In this document: positions 22,371 to 31,412 of the stretch, piece after piece
Position numbering within the stretch: position 1 is the first letter of the stretch
How the letters are laid out: the number at the start of each line of letters is the position of its first letter
Assembly (NCBI GenBank): GCA_002699145.1
Contig: PABK01000060.1
Coordinates: 186,001 to 250,000 of the forward strand
DNA from: Halioglobus sp.
GTDB lineage: Bacteria > Pseudomonadota > Gammaproteobacteria > Pseudomonadales > Halieaceae
Length of the DNA stretch: 64,000 bases
Direction of reading: 5' to 3'
The notes under the pieces: model-generated
What the model saw: the letters and a program-made list of their open reading frames with translations, nothing else
The model's database searches: none
Told to the model about the DNA's origin: nothing
Made by a program: the position numbers and the translations under genes

Positions 22371-23201
22371 CCTCGACCAACGTCACTAGTACGCGCAGCG
22401 GGTAGTGACGTTGGCGCCCATGCTTGTTCGTAGAACAACTACCAAATTCCGGACAGCGAACAGACACCCTCGATTGGAGCGTGTTTCCACTGGAACCACC
22501 ACCAGATGAGGGCTTCATAGATCATTTTTTGACCAAAATCGCCTGATTTTGGAAGCCGGAGTAGAGGTCTTTCCCGGGAAAGCCTATCCACACCTAACCC
22601 CAGTGCGATTAAACCGCGCCGTATACGGCCCGGATTTTGTGTGGAGCGCGCATTACGGGTTGTTGTAGTCTACCCACTCTTAGCGCGGCCACTGCGATAA
22701 AGTGGTAAAGGTTCACCCGACCTTTTAGCTTCGGCAAACCGGGTAGATAGTCTCGCGGTATTGGGGATTATCGAACGCGTCGCCGGGCCTATCGACGCAG
22801 CGGTTAATGACCGTGGCCCATCTTCAACCTTTGCAGCGCCGCCTTCGGGCAAAGCTGTATTCATAATCCAGCCCTGCAATACGCGGGCTCCTTCAATCCT
22901 CGTTGAGCAACCCTGGTGCCATTGGCCTGGTGTGCTCTGCGGTATCTTCCGTTTCGCGAGACACACTGGCGGTCAGAGTGTTTCGCATCTTCTACCCAAG
23001 GAGGTAATTCCTACCCGGCCCAGCGCCGGATAACCGTTGGTCTGCACGGGCCAGTTCTCCTGCGAGAACACACCGTGTTGTCTATGGCCAGACACATTCA
23101 GGTCAGCAGGGATTGGTGTCCCGTGATCAATACCGCTCGGGCGGTCCTGTGCAGCTGCGGCTGTCGGGTGATCAGAACCACTAACCGAAAGGAAGAGCAC
23201 C
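22371..23201. other. 831-base non-coding stretch between two recombinase genes, rich in palindromes
   Basis: No convincing gene on either strand; a 98-codon minus frame (22670-22966) has no recognisable features or good ribosome site. Palindromes seen: a perfect 12-base inverted repeat 22377-22388/22403-22414 just after the integrase stop (14-base loop, possible terminator), an 8-base stem 22533-22540/22545-22552 with a 4-base loop, the 12-base palindrome GCCGTATACGGC (22618-22629) and TTCCCGGGAA (22571-22580). It may hold an origin of transfer, excision control sites or a structured RNA; none is proven. Confidence 0.5.
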
Positions 23202-24068
23202 GTGAATGACCTGAACTACCAACTGAAAATATTGTGCAGACACAGCCGGGAGGGAAGCTACCGGACCCGGGTGGGGCGGGAGCGCCAGTTGACCGCGATC
23301 GCCAACCAACTCAAGCAGTTGGGCTACCGGAAAATGGGCGCGCGATCCCTGAAACCCAAACATATCCAGGCCTTGGTGGACTTATGGGTAGCCCAGGGGC
23401 GAAGCCCGGGTACCATCAAGAACAGAATGAGTTGTTTACGCTGGTGGGCCGAGAAGGTGAACAAACAGAATGTGATCGCCCGGGCCAATGACCACTACGG
23501 CATCCCCGACCGCAAGTTTATTGGCGAGCAGAGCAAGGCCCAGCAATTGGACATAGCGAAGCTGGAACAGATCAGGGACCCACATGTGCGAATGAGCCTG
23601 CGCCTACAGGCAGCCTTCGGGCTGCGTCGGGAGGAGGCGCTGAAGATCCAGCCCCGGTGGAGCGACCAGGGTGACTGCCTGCAGCTTAAGGCCAGCTGGA
23701 CTAAGGGTGGACGTCCCCGGACGGTGCCAATCCGTACCGACGCCCAGCGGGCGGTATTGGAAGACGCGAAGTCTCTGGCGGGATTGGGATCCCTGATCCC
23801 CGGCGACCGGCAGTATATACAGCAGTTGCGTATCTATGAGCGCCAGACCGCCAACGCGGGGCTGTCGAAAATGCATGGCCTGCGCCATGCCTATGCCCAG
23901 CGTCGGTATGAAGAACTGACCGGTTGGGCCTGTCCCCATGCCGGTGGTCCCTCACAAAGAGGTCTGACACCTGTTCAGCGCGAATGGGACGGGCAGGCCC
24001 GGCTGATTATCAGTGAGGAGCTCGGCCATGTGCGGGCACAGATTGTGGCTGTTTATTGCGGAGTCTAG
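23202..24068 (+). CDS. Second tyrosine recombinase (integrase-domain protein of Phage_integr_N/Integrase_1 type)
   Basis: 288 residues, GTG start at 23202 with GGAAG upstream. N-terminal helical core-binding region includes SLKPKHIQALVDLWVAQGRS and SPGTIKNRMSCLRWWAEKV in part; the catalytic domain has Arg in FGLRREEALK, HGLRHAYAQRRYEEL and a C-terminal ELGHVRAQIVAVYCG with the candidate catalytic Tyr. All key residues seem present. Proteins of this type are common in proteobacterial integrative elements next to AlpA regulators, and their exact role beside the main integrase is unclear; excision, resolution or a nested element are options. Confidence 0.85.
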   Translation: MNDLNYQLKILCRHSREGSYRTRVGRERQLTAIANQLKQLGYRKMGARSLKPKHIQALVDLWVAQGRSPGTIKNRMSCLRWWAEKVNKQNVIARANDHYGIPDRKFIGEQSKAQQLDIAKLEQIRDPHVRMSLRLQAAFGLRREEALKIQPRWSDQGDCLQLKASWTKGGRPRTVPIRTDAQRAVLEDAKSLAGLGSLIPGDRQYIQQLRIYERQTANAGLSKMHGLRHAYAQRRYEELTGWACPHAGGPSQRGLTPVQREWDGQARLIISEELGHVRAQIVAVYCGV

Positions 24069-24104
24069 ACCGCAATGCCGGTTAACTAAGCAAGGAATAG
24101 AACT

Positions 24105-24290
24105 ATGACCTCAAGAATTCTCAGATTAAAAGACGTGAAGGCAATGACCGGACTATCGCGCTCGACGATCTACGCCGAAATCGCTAAGGGTAAATTCCCA
24201 CGGCAAATCAGCCTGACGGGAGCCCGGTCGGTAGGTTGGCATGAGAGCGCGATTATCCAGTGGGTGGAATCACGGCAGCGGGTTGGATGA
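24105..24290 (+). CDS. alpA: AlpA-family DNA-binding regulator
   Basis: 61 residues: MTSRILRLKDVKAMTGLSRS followed by TIYAEIAKGKFPRQISL, the MerR-like winged-helix of AlpA/phage excisionase regulators; C-terminal WHESAIIQWVESR is typical. AlpA controls integrase expression or excision in P4-like elements. It lies 36 bases after the second recombinase and is probably co-transcribed. Confidence 0.92.
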   Translation: MTSRILRLKDVKAMTGLSRSTIYAEIAKGKFPRQISLTGARSVGWHESAIIQWVESRQRVG

Positions 24291-24484
24291 GTTTCAACAT
24301 TGGCGGCAGGGGGGAATAAACACGAACCAGGCAGTGGCCCAGGCCAAATCAGGCCTCCTTTTGCTTGCCGCTAGAAAAGAAAGGAGGACTGCTGCGGTAA
24401 TCCGGTTTGAAAGGTAAGATAAGGAAAATAGTGTAAGCTCCCCGCTCCGAAGTTGATCGGACGGGGCCAGACCGCAAAATATGA

Positions 24485-25006
24485 ATGTGCATGGATGAAT
24501 TCACTGCAAGACTTAAAAAAGCAGATGACCTGGCTGAGCTGCATCAGAGGGTTGGTTTTACATTATGGCAACTCCAAACATTAGAGGAAGTTGCCGCCCA
24601 GTACTTCGTTTTGAGTACCCAGGCGACCAACGGGATGGGTAAAATGGCGGGGAACGCGCTTCTCAGCAAAGCTCGCAAGAGTACCTTCGGTGGCACCATT
24701 GCGAAGATGGCAAAATCTGGGGTGCTCGATGAAAAACTTCATTCAAAGCTTTTAGAAATTCTGGATCAAAGGAACTGGCTAGTGCACAGATCCTTGAACG
24801 ATAGCTACTACGCCCTACAAGACTATGGAGCATTGCTCAAACTGGTTACGAGAATCGAAAATATAGCCCGAGAGGCAATGGTGCTCATGAAGAATATCGC
24901 AAGTCTGGCTGAAGTTTTTGTTAAGGATCGGGGGATTTCCTCTATGGAAATCGACAGGATGACTAAAGAGTTGCTTGACGAGTGGGCGACTTCTGATGCG
25001 TATTAG
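24485..25006 (+). CDS. HEPN-like protein with RX4H motif, candidate defence RNase
   Basis: 173 residues, helical and soluble, no known name. The segment LDQRNWLVHRS contains R96-N-W-L-V-H101, an RX4H motif typical of HEPN ribonucleases, placed between helices as in that fold. N-terminal start is ATG 24485 or the in-frame ATG 24491. It lies 84 bases before the three overlapping genes of the pentapeptide/NTase operon and shares their low GC. HEPN proteins often act with nucleotidyltransferases as toxin/antitoxin partners or abortive-infection effectors, and an NTase lies two genes downstream. Function is inferred from motif and context only. Confidence 0.6.
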   Translation: MCMDEFTARLKKADDLAELHQRVGFTLWQLQTLEEVAAQYFVLSTQATNGMGKMAGNALLSKARKSTFGGTIAKMAKSGVLDEKLHSKLLEILDQRNWLVHRSLNDSYYALQDYGALLKLVTRIENIAREAMVLMKNIASLAEVFVKDRGISSMEIDRMTKELLDEWATSDAY

Positions 25007-25090
25007 CTCCATCCATTCGATGAGTCGACACCGCACTTTATACGGGCGCTGAGGTGATGTCTTACTTTTACTCGGTCATCAAGGATTAGA

Positions 25091-25891
25091 ATGGAACTAG
25101 TCGATCACACGAAGCCGCTCATTGAAGACAAGGAATTTGTCGCTGATGTCATTGAAGAGGATTTCTCCCAGAAATCATTCAATAGAGTATTTGCTCTAAA
25201 AAAAGTTTTCACAGATGTTAGCTTCAAACAGTCTGAGATTTCCAACTGCTACTTCAGAAACTGTAGGTTTATTCGTTGCGACTTTACCGGTGCAAATATT
25301 GCTAGATCAAATTTCAGAGGCGCACAGTACGAAGAATGCAAGTTTCATTATTCAACTTGGGAACATACGATACTAGACGAGGAATTTCTGGATAACTGCC
25401 TACCAAGTGAAGACAGCTTGGCACGTGATTTGGCGCGTAGCTTACGGACCAATTTCAGCCAGATAGGCAACTATCAGGCAGTCAACAAAGCAGCCTCCAT
25501 CGAAGTTGCTATGACAGGATTACACTTTTTTAATGCGGCTTTTTCCAAGCAATCCTATTATCGCTCGAAATATAAAGGATGGCGCAGAATCCTGCATGTT
25601 CTTCGTTATACAAAATGGAAGGCTCTTGATCTACTCTGGGGAAATGGCGAAAGTCTATTACGTATAATTGCTTCCGGCATATTTGCTGTTCTAGTCTGCT
25701 CGTTAGTTTTAGCTTGGCGAGAGCCTATTTTCCCGTGGTCTGACGTATTTGGGCTTGTTGCAACGGCATTTTGGGGCGTTGAGACCACACCGCCGTTACC
25801 AGGTCATTTCCTTGCGATGCTGACTGCCATTAGATTCGTCCTGTTTGGCCTTTTTATGGCAATCTTAGTGAAGCGACTATCAAGGCGATGA
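25091..25891 (+). CDS. Pentapeptide-repeat protein with C-terminal two-helix channel-like domain
   Basis: 266 residues. Residues about 41-90 are pentapeptide repeats (FTDVSF, ISNCYF, NCRFIRCDF, GANIARSNFRGAQYEECKF), forming a right-handed beta-helix. After a charged linker come membrane helix 1 (189-208, LLRIIASGIFAVLVCSLVLAW), a re-entrant-like segment (218-236, VFGLVATAFWGVETTPPLP) and helix 2 (240-261), followed by basic KRLSRR. This is the topology of a two-helix potassium-channel pore, but no GYG-type filter is present. Predicted inner-membrane protein, possibly a pore-forming effector. Its stop overlaps the NTase start by ATGA. Low-GC cargo gene. Confidence 0.7.
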   Translation: MELVDHTKPLIEDKEFVADVIEEDFSQKSFNRVFALKKVFTDVSFKQSEISNCYFRNCRFIRCDFTGANIARSNFRGAQYEECKFHYSTWEHTILDEEFLDNCLPSEDSLARDLARSLRTNFSQIGNYQAVNKAASIEVAMTGLHFFNAAFSKQSYYRSKYKGWRRILHVLRYTKWKALDLLWGNGESLLRIIASGIFAVLVCSLVLAWREPIFPWSDVFGLVATAFWGVETTPPLPGHFLAMLTAIRFVLFGLFMAILVKRLSRR

Positions 25892-26505
25892 GTCACGAAA
25901 TTTATGTTTTCGGCTCAGTTACAAGAGGTGAGGTCAGTCCTACCTCCGATGTGGACATGCTCGTCATACCCATGAGCGGAGATCGTGACCAGTATCCTCC
26001 CGGGTGGAGCATATACTCCCCGTCACTTATCGAAGAATACTTTCTCAATGGGCGGCTATTTGCTTGGCACCTTCATTTAGAAGCCCGCTGCATTTACACC
26101 CCGTTTGACATACCATTTTTGGAATCCCTGGGGGCGCCGCAGCCTTACATTACGATGTTCCAAGATATTGATGATCTCGAAACGCTCTTGGCCGAAGCGC
26201 TTGAGCAGATATCATTGGGGACAAATAGCCTCGTTTACGAACTTGGTATTGCGTATACAGCCATTAGAGATATAGCCATGTCGGCATCCTGGTCATTACT
26301 TGGAAGGCCATGCTTTTCCCGACGCGCTCCATATCTGCTCCCTGTGCCATTCCCTTTGGCTACGGAGGCTTACAGTGGCGCTATGTTGGCCAGGCATAGT
26401 TCTGTACGCGGAATAGATATCGATTTTCATTTGGAAAAGATAGCTAAAGAAGTGACACATGCGCCATTGAGACAATGGGTGAACAGTTTGAAAAATTTCA
26501 GATGA
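25888..26505 (+). CDS. Nucleotidyltransferase-fold protein (MNT-like) with C-terminal helical region
   Basis: 205 residues. N-terminal FGSVTRGEVSPTSDVDMLV contains G9-S10 and the metal-binding pair D21/D23 of the polymerase-beta nucleotidyltransferase superfamily; E65 in HLHLEAR is a candidate third acidic residue. The C-terminal half is helical (LAEALEQISLGTNSLVYELG; AYTAIRDIAMSASW). The chain begins almost at the first catalytic strand, so it is compact. It is too short for a typical CD-NTase and longer than a minimal MNT antitoxin. It could AMPylate a partner (as MntA does to HEPN toxins) or make a nucleotide signal. ATGA overlaps at both ends give tight coupling to its neighbours. Confidence 0.72.
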   Translation: MSHEIYVFGSVTRGEVSPTSDVDMLVIPMSGDRDQYPPGWSIYSPSLIEEYFLNGRLFAWHLHLEARCIYTPFDIPFLESLGAPQPYITMFQDIDDLETLLAEALEQISLGTNSLVYELGIAYTAIRDIAMSASWSLLGRPCFSRRAPYLLPVPFPLATEAYSGAMLARHSSVRGIDIDFHLEKIAKEVTHAPLRQWVNSLKNFR

Positions 26506-26822
26506 AAAATACGTTTCTAAACAGAGTGTCGGCCGAGCGCAAGGTACTGCGTGTGGTTAATAAGTCGGTACCTAGAGCGCTTCAATTAACTGGGCTGTCC
26601 AGCGCGGCGATCGGGCTCTGGCGCGGAAAGATCGGATTTGACAGAACCCATTCCATATATCCGGTCCTTGTGAATCTTGCTGAGGGTTGTCAGAGATTGT
26701 CCGATCGCAGCAATGAAACATTTCTACCTTTAGAAAATCAAGATGCCGAGGCGATAGAGCGTGAACTCAAAAACTTGGAATGCGAAATAGGTAAGTTATC
26801 GGGAAGGCTTGCTGGTGCATAG
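26502..26822 (+). CDS. Small protein of the NTase operon, unknown function
   Basis: 106 residues starting MKNTFLNRVSAERK. The ATG at 26502 overlaps the NTase stop as ATGA; a longer frame from 26475 is possible but less likely. It is basic in the first half (KVLRVVNKSVPRALQLTG) and ends in a heptad-like charged helix (DAEAIERELKNLECEIGKLS), suggestive of a short coiled coil. No membrane segment. I do not recognise it. As the third gene of a tightly overlapping operon it is probably a partner or regulator of the NTase. Confidence 0.6.
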   Translation: MKNTFLNRVSAERKVLRVVNKSVPRALQLTGLSSAAIGLWRGKIGFDRTHSIYPVLVNLAEGCQRLSDRSNETFLPLENQDAEAIERELKNLECEIGKLSGRLAGA

Positions 26823-26930
26823 TTGGTCCCATGCAGGTCATCGCGTGATTTATATAATAACCAATGCACCCCTCCAGCAAGTGTATTTGAATTTTAGTAC
26901 GGAGACTCTCGGAAAAATGGCGACTTAGCG

Positions 26931-29693
26931 ATGGTTAATCAAACCCCTGAACAGCGCGCCCGCGACCAGATCGACCGTCAGCTTGGTTTGGCCGGCTGGG
27001 TCGTGCAGGATAGCAAGGCCATCAATTTTAATGCCGGCCCCGGGATTGCCGTGCGTGAATACCAGACCGACGTCGGCCCGGCGGACTATGTGTTGTTCGT
27101 GGAAAAAAAGGCTGTGGGCGTGATAGAAGCCAAACCCGAGGCCTGGGGTCACAAGATTACCACCGTTGAAGAGCAATCCACTGGTTACGCTAACGCTACC
27201 TTGAAGTGGGTCAACAACCAGGCCCCACTGCGCTTTGTTTACGAGAGCACCGGTGTTATTACCCGTTTCACCGACGGGCAGGACCCCAAGCCTCGCGCAC
27301 GCGAGTTGTTCAACTTTCACCGCCCGGAGACCCTCGTAGGTTGGCTCAGCCAGCCTGGAACCCTGCGACATCGCTTGCAAAACCTTCCATCACTAAACAC
27401 CGAAGGCCTGCGCGCCTGCCAGATTACCGCCATTAACAATCTGGAAGCCTCCTTCAAGCAGGACAAGCCCCGCGCCCTGATACAAATGGCAACCGGTTCC
27501 GGCAAGACCTTTACCGCCATCTCCAGCGTCTACCGGCTGATCAAGCATGCCGAGGCGAAGCGCATCCTGTTTCTCGTGGACACAAAAAACCTTGGTGAAC
27601 AGGCCGAGCAGGAATTCATGGCTTTTTTGCCCAACGACGACAACCGCAAGTTTACCGAGCTTTATACCGTGCAACGCCTGAAATCGTCTTTCGTGGCCAC
27701 AGACGCACAGGTCTGTATCAGCACCATCCAGCGCATGTATTCCCTGCTCAAGGGCGAAGAACTGGACGAGGCGGCAGAAATTAACAACCCGGCGGAGCTA
27801 AAAATCACCGCCAAGCAACCGCTCCCGGTGGTTTACAACAACAAGATTCCCCCCGAGTTCTTCGATGTCATCATCATCGACGAGTGCCACCGCTCTATCT
27901 ATAATCTGTGGCGCCAGGTAATCGAGTATTTTGACGCTTACCTTGTCGGTCTCACCGCCACGCCTGATAACCGCACCTACGGTTTCTTCCGAAAAAACGT
28001 GGTGAGTGAATACGACCACGAAAAGGCCGTGGCAGACGGGGTCAACGTCGGCAACGAGATCTATCTGATAGAAACCGAGAAAACCCAAAAGGGTGGCACT
28101 CTTACTGCCAGGCAGCAGATCGAGAAGCGCGAACGCCTGACCCGCAAAAAGCGCTGGGAGACCCAGGACGAGGACGAGGTATACAGCGCCAAACAGCTTG
28201 ATCGCGATATCGTCAACCCGGACCAGATTCGCACGGTGGTCCGCACGTTCCGTGAGAGGCTGCCGCAGATCTTTCCTGGTCGCATTGAGGTGCCCAAAAC
28301 CTTGATCTTCGCCAAAACTGATAGCCATGCCGATGACATTATCCACATCGTTCGCGAGGAGTTCGGCGAAGGCAACCAGTTTTGTAAGAAGCTCACCTAC
28401 AAGATCGAGGAAGACCCGAAATCCGTTCTCGCACAGTTCCGTAATGACTACTACCCTCGCATCGCCGTGACAGTGGACATGATCGCCACCGGTACCGACG
28501 TGAAACCCCTTGAGTGCTTGTTGTTTATGCGGGATGTGAAAAGTCGCAACTACTTCGAGCAGATGAAAGGCCGAGGCACGCGTACCCTGGATGCCGATAG
28601 CCTGAAAAAGGTCACGCCGTCCGCCACCAGCGCCAAAACCCACTACGTGATTGTAGATGCCATCGGCGTTACGAAGTCATTGAAAACTGCCAGTCAGCCA
28701 CTGATTACCAAGCCCAGTGTGTCTCTGAAAGACCTGGCCATGGGGGTAATGATGGGCGTGCGCGACGAGGATACAGTCTCTTCGTTGGCCGGGCGCCTGG
28801 CGCGACTGGAAAAACAGCTTGACCCGCCTGAGCAACACCGGATTGCGGACGCGGCTGATGGCACGCCGCTGCCAGTCATTATTGGGGATTTGCTAAATGC
28901 CATTAATCCCGACACGGTGGAAAAGAGGGCCTGTGAGATCGCCCAGCTGCCCGAGGGATCAGATCCCGGTGGGGATGCCCGCAATCAGGCCCGCGATGAA
29001 CTTGTTGGCCTGGCCGCCAACGTTTTTACCGGTGAACTCATTGAGCTGATTGATAGTATCCGCCGCGACAAGGAACAGACCATTGTCCACGATGACCTGG
29101 ACACGTTGACCGCGGCTGGCTGGGCCGGCGACACTACCGAGAACGCCAAGTTGCTAACCCAGGAGTTTGCCGAGTATCTCAATGAGCACCGGGACGATAT
29201 TGACGCTTTGAATATCTACTTTCAGACACCGGCCCGTCGAAGCGAAGTCAGCTACGCCATGATCAAAGCCCTACTGGAGCGCCTGCGGCAGGATCGCCCG
29301 AAACTCGCTCCACTGCGTGTCTGGCACGCCTACGCCCACCTGGAAAAGTACCAGGGAGAAAACCCAGTCAGTGACTTGGCCGCACTGGTAGCGTTAGTCC
29401 GACGTGTGTGTGGACTGGACGCAACGCTATCGACTTACGCAGCCACCGTGCGCAAAAACTTCCAACGTTGGATTATGCAACATCACAGCGGCGCCGGTGA
29501 GAAATTCAATGAGGAGCAAATGGCGTGGTTGCATATGATCCGCGACCACGTCATCAGTTCGTTCCACGTTGAGCGTGACGATCTGGATATGGCGCCATTT
29601 GACGCTAGAGGCGGGTTGGGGCGAATGTATCAGTTGTTTGGGGATGGGATGGATCGGGTGATCGAGGAGTTAAATCGGGAGTTGGTAGCTTGA
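26931..29693 (+). CDS. hsdR: Type I restriction endonuclease subunit R
   Basis: 920 residues. Motor/nuclease subunit of a type I R-M complex: translocates DNA and cleaves unmethylated DNA far from the site. N-terminal nuclease domain (PD-(D/E)xK type, around ADYVLFVEKKAVGVIEAKPE in part, with D, and E-A-K), helicase Walker A ATGSGKT near residue 186, DECH box near residue 317 (IIIDECHRSIYNLW) and helicase C-terminal motifs including DMIATGTDVKPLECLLFMR cut here and QMKGRGTR. Complete and apparently intact. Overlaps hsdS as TTGA. Confidence 0.95.
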   Translation: MVNQTPEQRARDQIDRQLGLAGWVVQDSKAINFNAGPGIAVREYQTDVGPADYVLFVEKKAVGVIEAKPEAWGHKITTVEEQSTGYANATLKWVNNQAPLRFVYESTGVITRFTDGQDPKPRARELFNFHRPETLVGWLSQPGTLRHRLQNLPSLNTEGLRACQITAINNLEASFKQDKPRALIQMATGSGKTFTAISSVYRLIKHAEAKRILFLVDTKNLGEQAEQEFMAFLPNDDNRKFTELYTVQRLKSSFVATDAQVCISTIQRMYSLLKGEELDEAAEINNPAELKITAKQPLPVVYNNKIPPEFFDVIIIDECHRSIYNLWRQVIEYFDAYLVGLTATPDNRTYGFFRKNVVSEYDHEKAVADGVNVGNEIYLIETEKTQKGGTLTARQQIEKRERLTRKKRWETQDEDEVYSAKQLDRDIVNPDQIRTVVRTFRERLPQIFPGRIEVPKTLIFAKTDSHADDIIHIVREEFGEGNQFCKKLTYKIEEDPKSVLAQFRNDYYPRIAVTVDMIATGTDVKPLECLLFMRDVKSRNYFEQMKGRGTRTLDADSLKKVTPSATSAKTHYVIVDAIGVTKSLKTASQPLITKPSVSLKDLAMGVMMGVRDEDTVSSLAGRLARLEKQLDPPEQHRIADAADGTPLPVIIGDLLNAINPDTVEKRACEIAQLPEGSDPGGDARNQARDELVGLAANVFTGELIELIDSIRRDKEQTIVHDDLDTLTAAGWAGDTTENAKLLTQEFAEYLNEHRDDIDALNIYFQTPARRSEVSYAMIKALLERLRQDRPKLAPLRVWHAYAHLEKYQGENPVSDLAALVALVRRVCGLDATLSTYAATVRKNFQRWIMQHHSGAGEKFNEEQMAWLHMIRDHVISSFHVERDDLDMAPFDARGGLGRMYQLFGDGMDRVIEELNRELVA

Positions 29694-31036
29694 CAGTCAG
29701 TAATTCTTTGCCGCTAGGATGGTCTAGGCAATGCCTCGGCGACCTTTTTGAGTTCAAAGGTGGAGGAACTCCCAATAAGAAAAACCCCGATTACTGGGGA
29801 GGCGATATCCCCTGGGCTTCGGTAAAGGACATAAAATCTCAGTACTTGACGAATACTATCGATAGCATCACGGAAAAGGGATTAAGCGAAAGTGCCTCCA
29901 ATCTAGCCTTGCCCGGGAATTTGGTGCTTCTGACTCGTATCTTGCCCGGCAAGGTCGCCATCGTTAAAAACATGGTAGCGGTGAATCAAGACTGCAAAAT
30001 CGTCATGCCAGCCGATTATGTCAATATAGATTGGGCATACTACCTATTCCGCGCTATTGAGAGAGAATTCATTAATCGTGCCAGTGGGACAACTGTTCTC
30101 GGGATACGGTTGAATGATGTCAACGATATTCCGGTCGCGCTACCACCTCTCGAAGAACAACACCGCATAGTCGCCAAAATTGAAACTTTGTTCTCCGAGC
30201 TCGACAAAGGCATCGAAGCCCTCAAAACCGCCCGTGAGCAACTCAAAGTCTACCGCCAGGCTGTGCTAAAACATGCCTTCGAGGGCAAACTAACTGCTCA
30301 CTGGCGCGAGGAAAATCGAGTGGGTGAGTGGAAAACTGCCAAGCTCGGAGAGCAGCTCTCATTCCTTACGTCCGGGTCGCGGGGTTGGGCAGCATTCTAC
30401 GCTAATGAAGGAGATATATTTATTAGAGCGCAAAATCTAAAACGTGATCGACTTGATCTCGATGATGTTGCTTATGTCAAACTTCCGGTGAAATCTGAAG
30501 GTAAGCGAACCCGAGTCCGAACTGGCGACCTGCTTATTACCATTACTGGCGCAAATGTCACCAAGACTGGCTATGTTACCAACGATCTCGGCACTGCTTA
30601 TGTCAGTCAACATGTTGCACTTTGTCGGCCAGTTGAAGCGATGGATACTGAGTTTCTTTATTGGTATCTGATTGCAGAGGTGGCGGGTAGGCGGCAGTTA
30701 AACGATTTTGCATACGGCGCAGGCAAGCCTGGATTGAATCTCGATAACATCCGCTCGGTTGATGTATTGTTCCCTGAAATCGATGAGCAGAGGCAGGTAG
30801 TTCAAAAGATCAAAGAACTACTTTCAGTTGAGGAGAATGTGACATTTTCGATTGATGCTGAGCTGATACGAATCGAAACCCTCCGCCAATCTATCCTAAA
30901 AAAGGCCTTCTCAGGACAGCTCGTCCCGCAAGACCCCAACGACGAACCCGCCGCCGTTCTGCTAGAGCGCATCCGTGCGGAAAGTGGAGCACAGAATACA
31001 GCTCGCAAAATGCCTAAGCGGAAGCTCTCGGCATAA
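29690..31036 (+). CDS. hsdS: Type I restriction-modification specificity subunit S
   Basis: 448 residues. Two target-recognition domains, each followed by a conserved helical spacer: first unit LPLGWSRQCLGDLFEFKGGG to PLEEQHRIVAKIETLFSELD, second unit ENRVGEWKTAKLGEQLSFLTSG in part to PEIDEQRQVVQKIKELLSV. The two spacers fix the distance between half-sites of a bipartite recognition sequence. TTG start at 29690 overlaps the hsdR stop. hsdM is not next to it, but 3.3 kb downstream. Confidence 0.94.
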   Translation: MTVSNSLPLGWSRQCLGDLFEFKGGGTPNKKNPDYWGGDIPWASVKDIKSQYLTNTIDSITEKGLSESASNLALPGNLVLLTRILPGKVAIVKNMVAVNQDCKIVMPADYVNIDWAYYLFRAIEREFINRASGTTVLGIRLNDVNDIPVALPPLEEQHRIVAKIETLFSELDKGIEALKTAREQLKVYRQAVLKHAFEGKLTAHWREENRVGEWKTAKLGEQLSFLTSGSRGWAAFYANEGDIFIRAQNLKRDRLDLDDVAYVKLPVKSEGKRTRVRTGDLLITITGANVTKTGYVTNDLGTAYVSQHVALCRPVEAMDTEFLYWYLIAEVAGRRQLNDFAYGAGKPGLNLDNIRSVDVLFPEIDEQRQVVQKIKELLSVEENVTFSIDAELIRIETLRQSILKKAFSGQLVPQDPNDEPAAVLLERIRAESGAQNTARKMPKRKLSA

Positions 31037-31041
31037 GTGCG

Positions 31042-31171
31042 ATTACCTCTGGGCAGATTGTGGCATGGAGGAAATATAGCGCCTGATTTTTACCGGGAAG
31101 TCGCGCCCGGTAATCTTCGAGCCGACACCAACATCGATACAAGGCACTTGGAAACGCCGGAATTGCAGCAA
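31042..31171 (-). pseudogene. Remnant of a TIR-like gene, paralogous to the gene at 31413
   Basis: On the minus strand a short open stretch reads VGSKITGRDFPVKIRR, matching 11 of 16 residues of AGSKVTGRDFLLKIWR in the adjacent TIR-like protein, and the bases are also similar. The frame has stops on both sides and no start. It suggests decay of a tandem copy or a recombination scar. The rest of the 31037-31412 gap has no convincing gene; an 89-codon plus frame there is not supported. Confidence 0.35.
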
Positions 31172-31412
31172 TCACTTAAGGTATATTTCCAGATGTTCAT
31201 GTTGCGCCCCGTTTATAACCAAAAAGCGTTCCCGCGGAGACGCGAGGCATTAATTTCGTCCAGTGTGTCGAGCATTTACCCCCGCAAGCAAGATGGACTG
31301 CCTTGAAGTCGCATTGCCCGGTGCAGGCTATTAGCGGCGAGCCCGGCTGCGCCCGAGTCACCAGGCCGCGAAGCAGACTCTCATGAGCCTCGGAGTGCTT
31401 GTTAACCAGTCG

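Noticed and set aside
22670-22966. 98-codon minus frame between the recombinases
   Set aside because: No plausible start, low-complexity basic/proline composition and no similarity to known families.
25888-26505. Full CBASS CD-NTase
   Set aside because: Only 205 residues, with no recognisable CD-NTase C-terminal domain and no Cap effector of a known class next to it; MNT-like is safer.
31037-31306. 89-codon frame after hsdS
   Set aside because: No ribosome site or family; the DNA looks like a minus-strand TIR-gene remnant.
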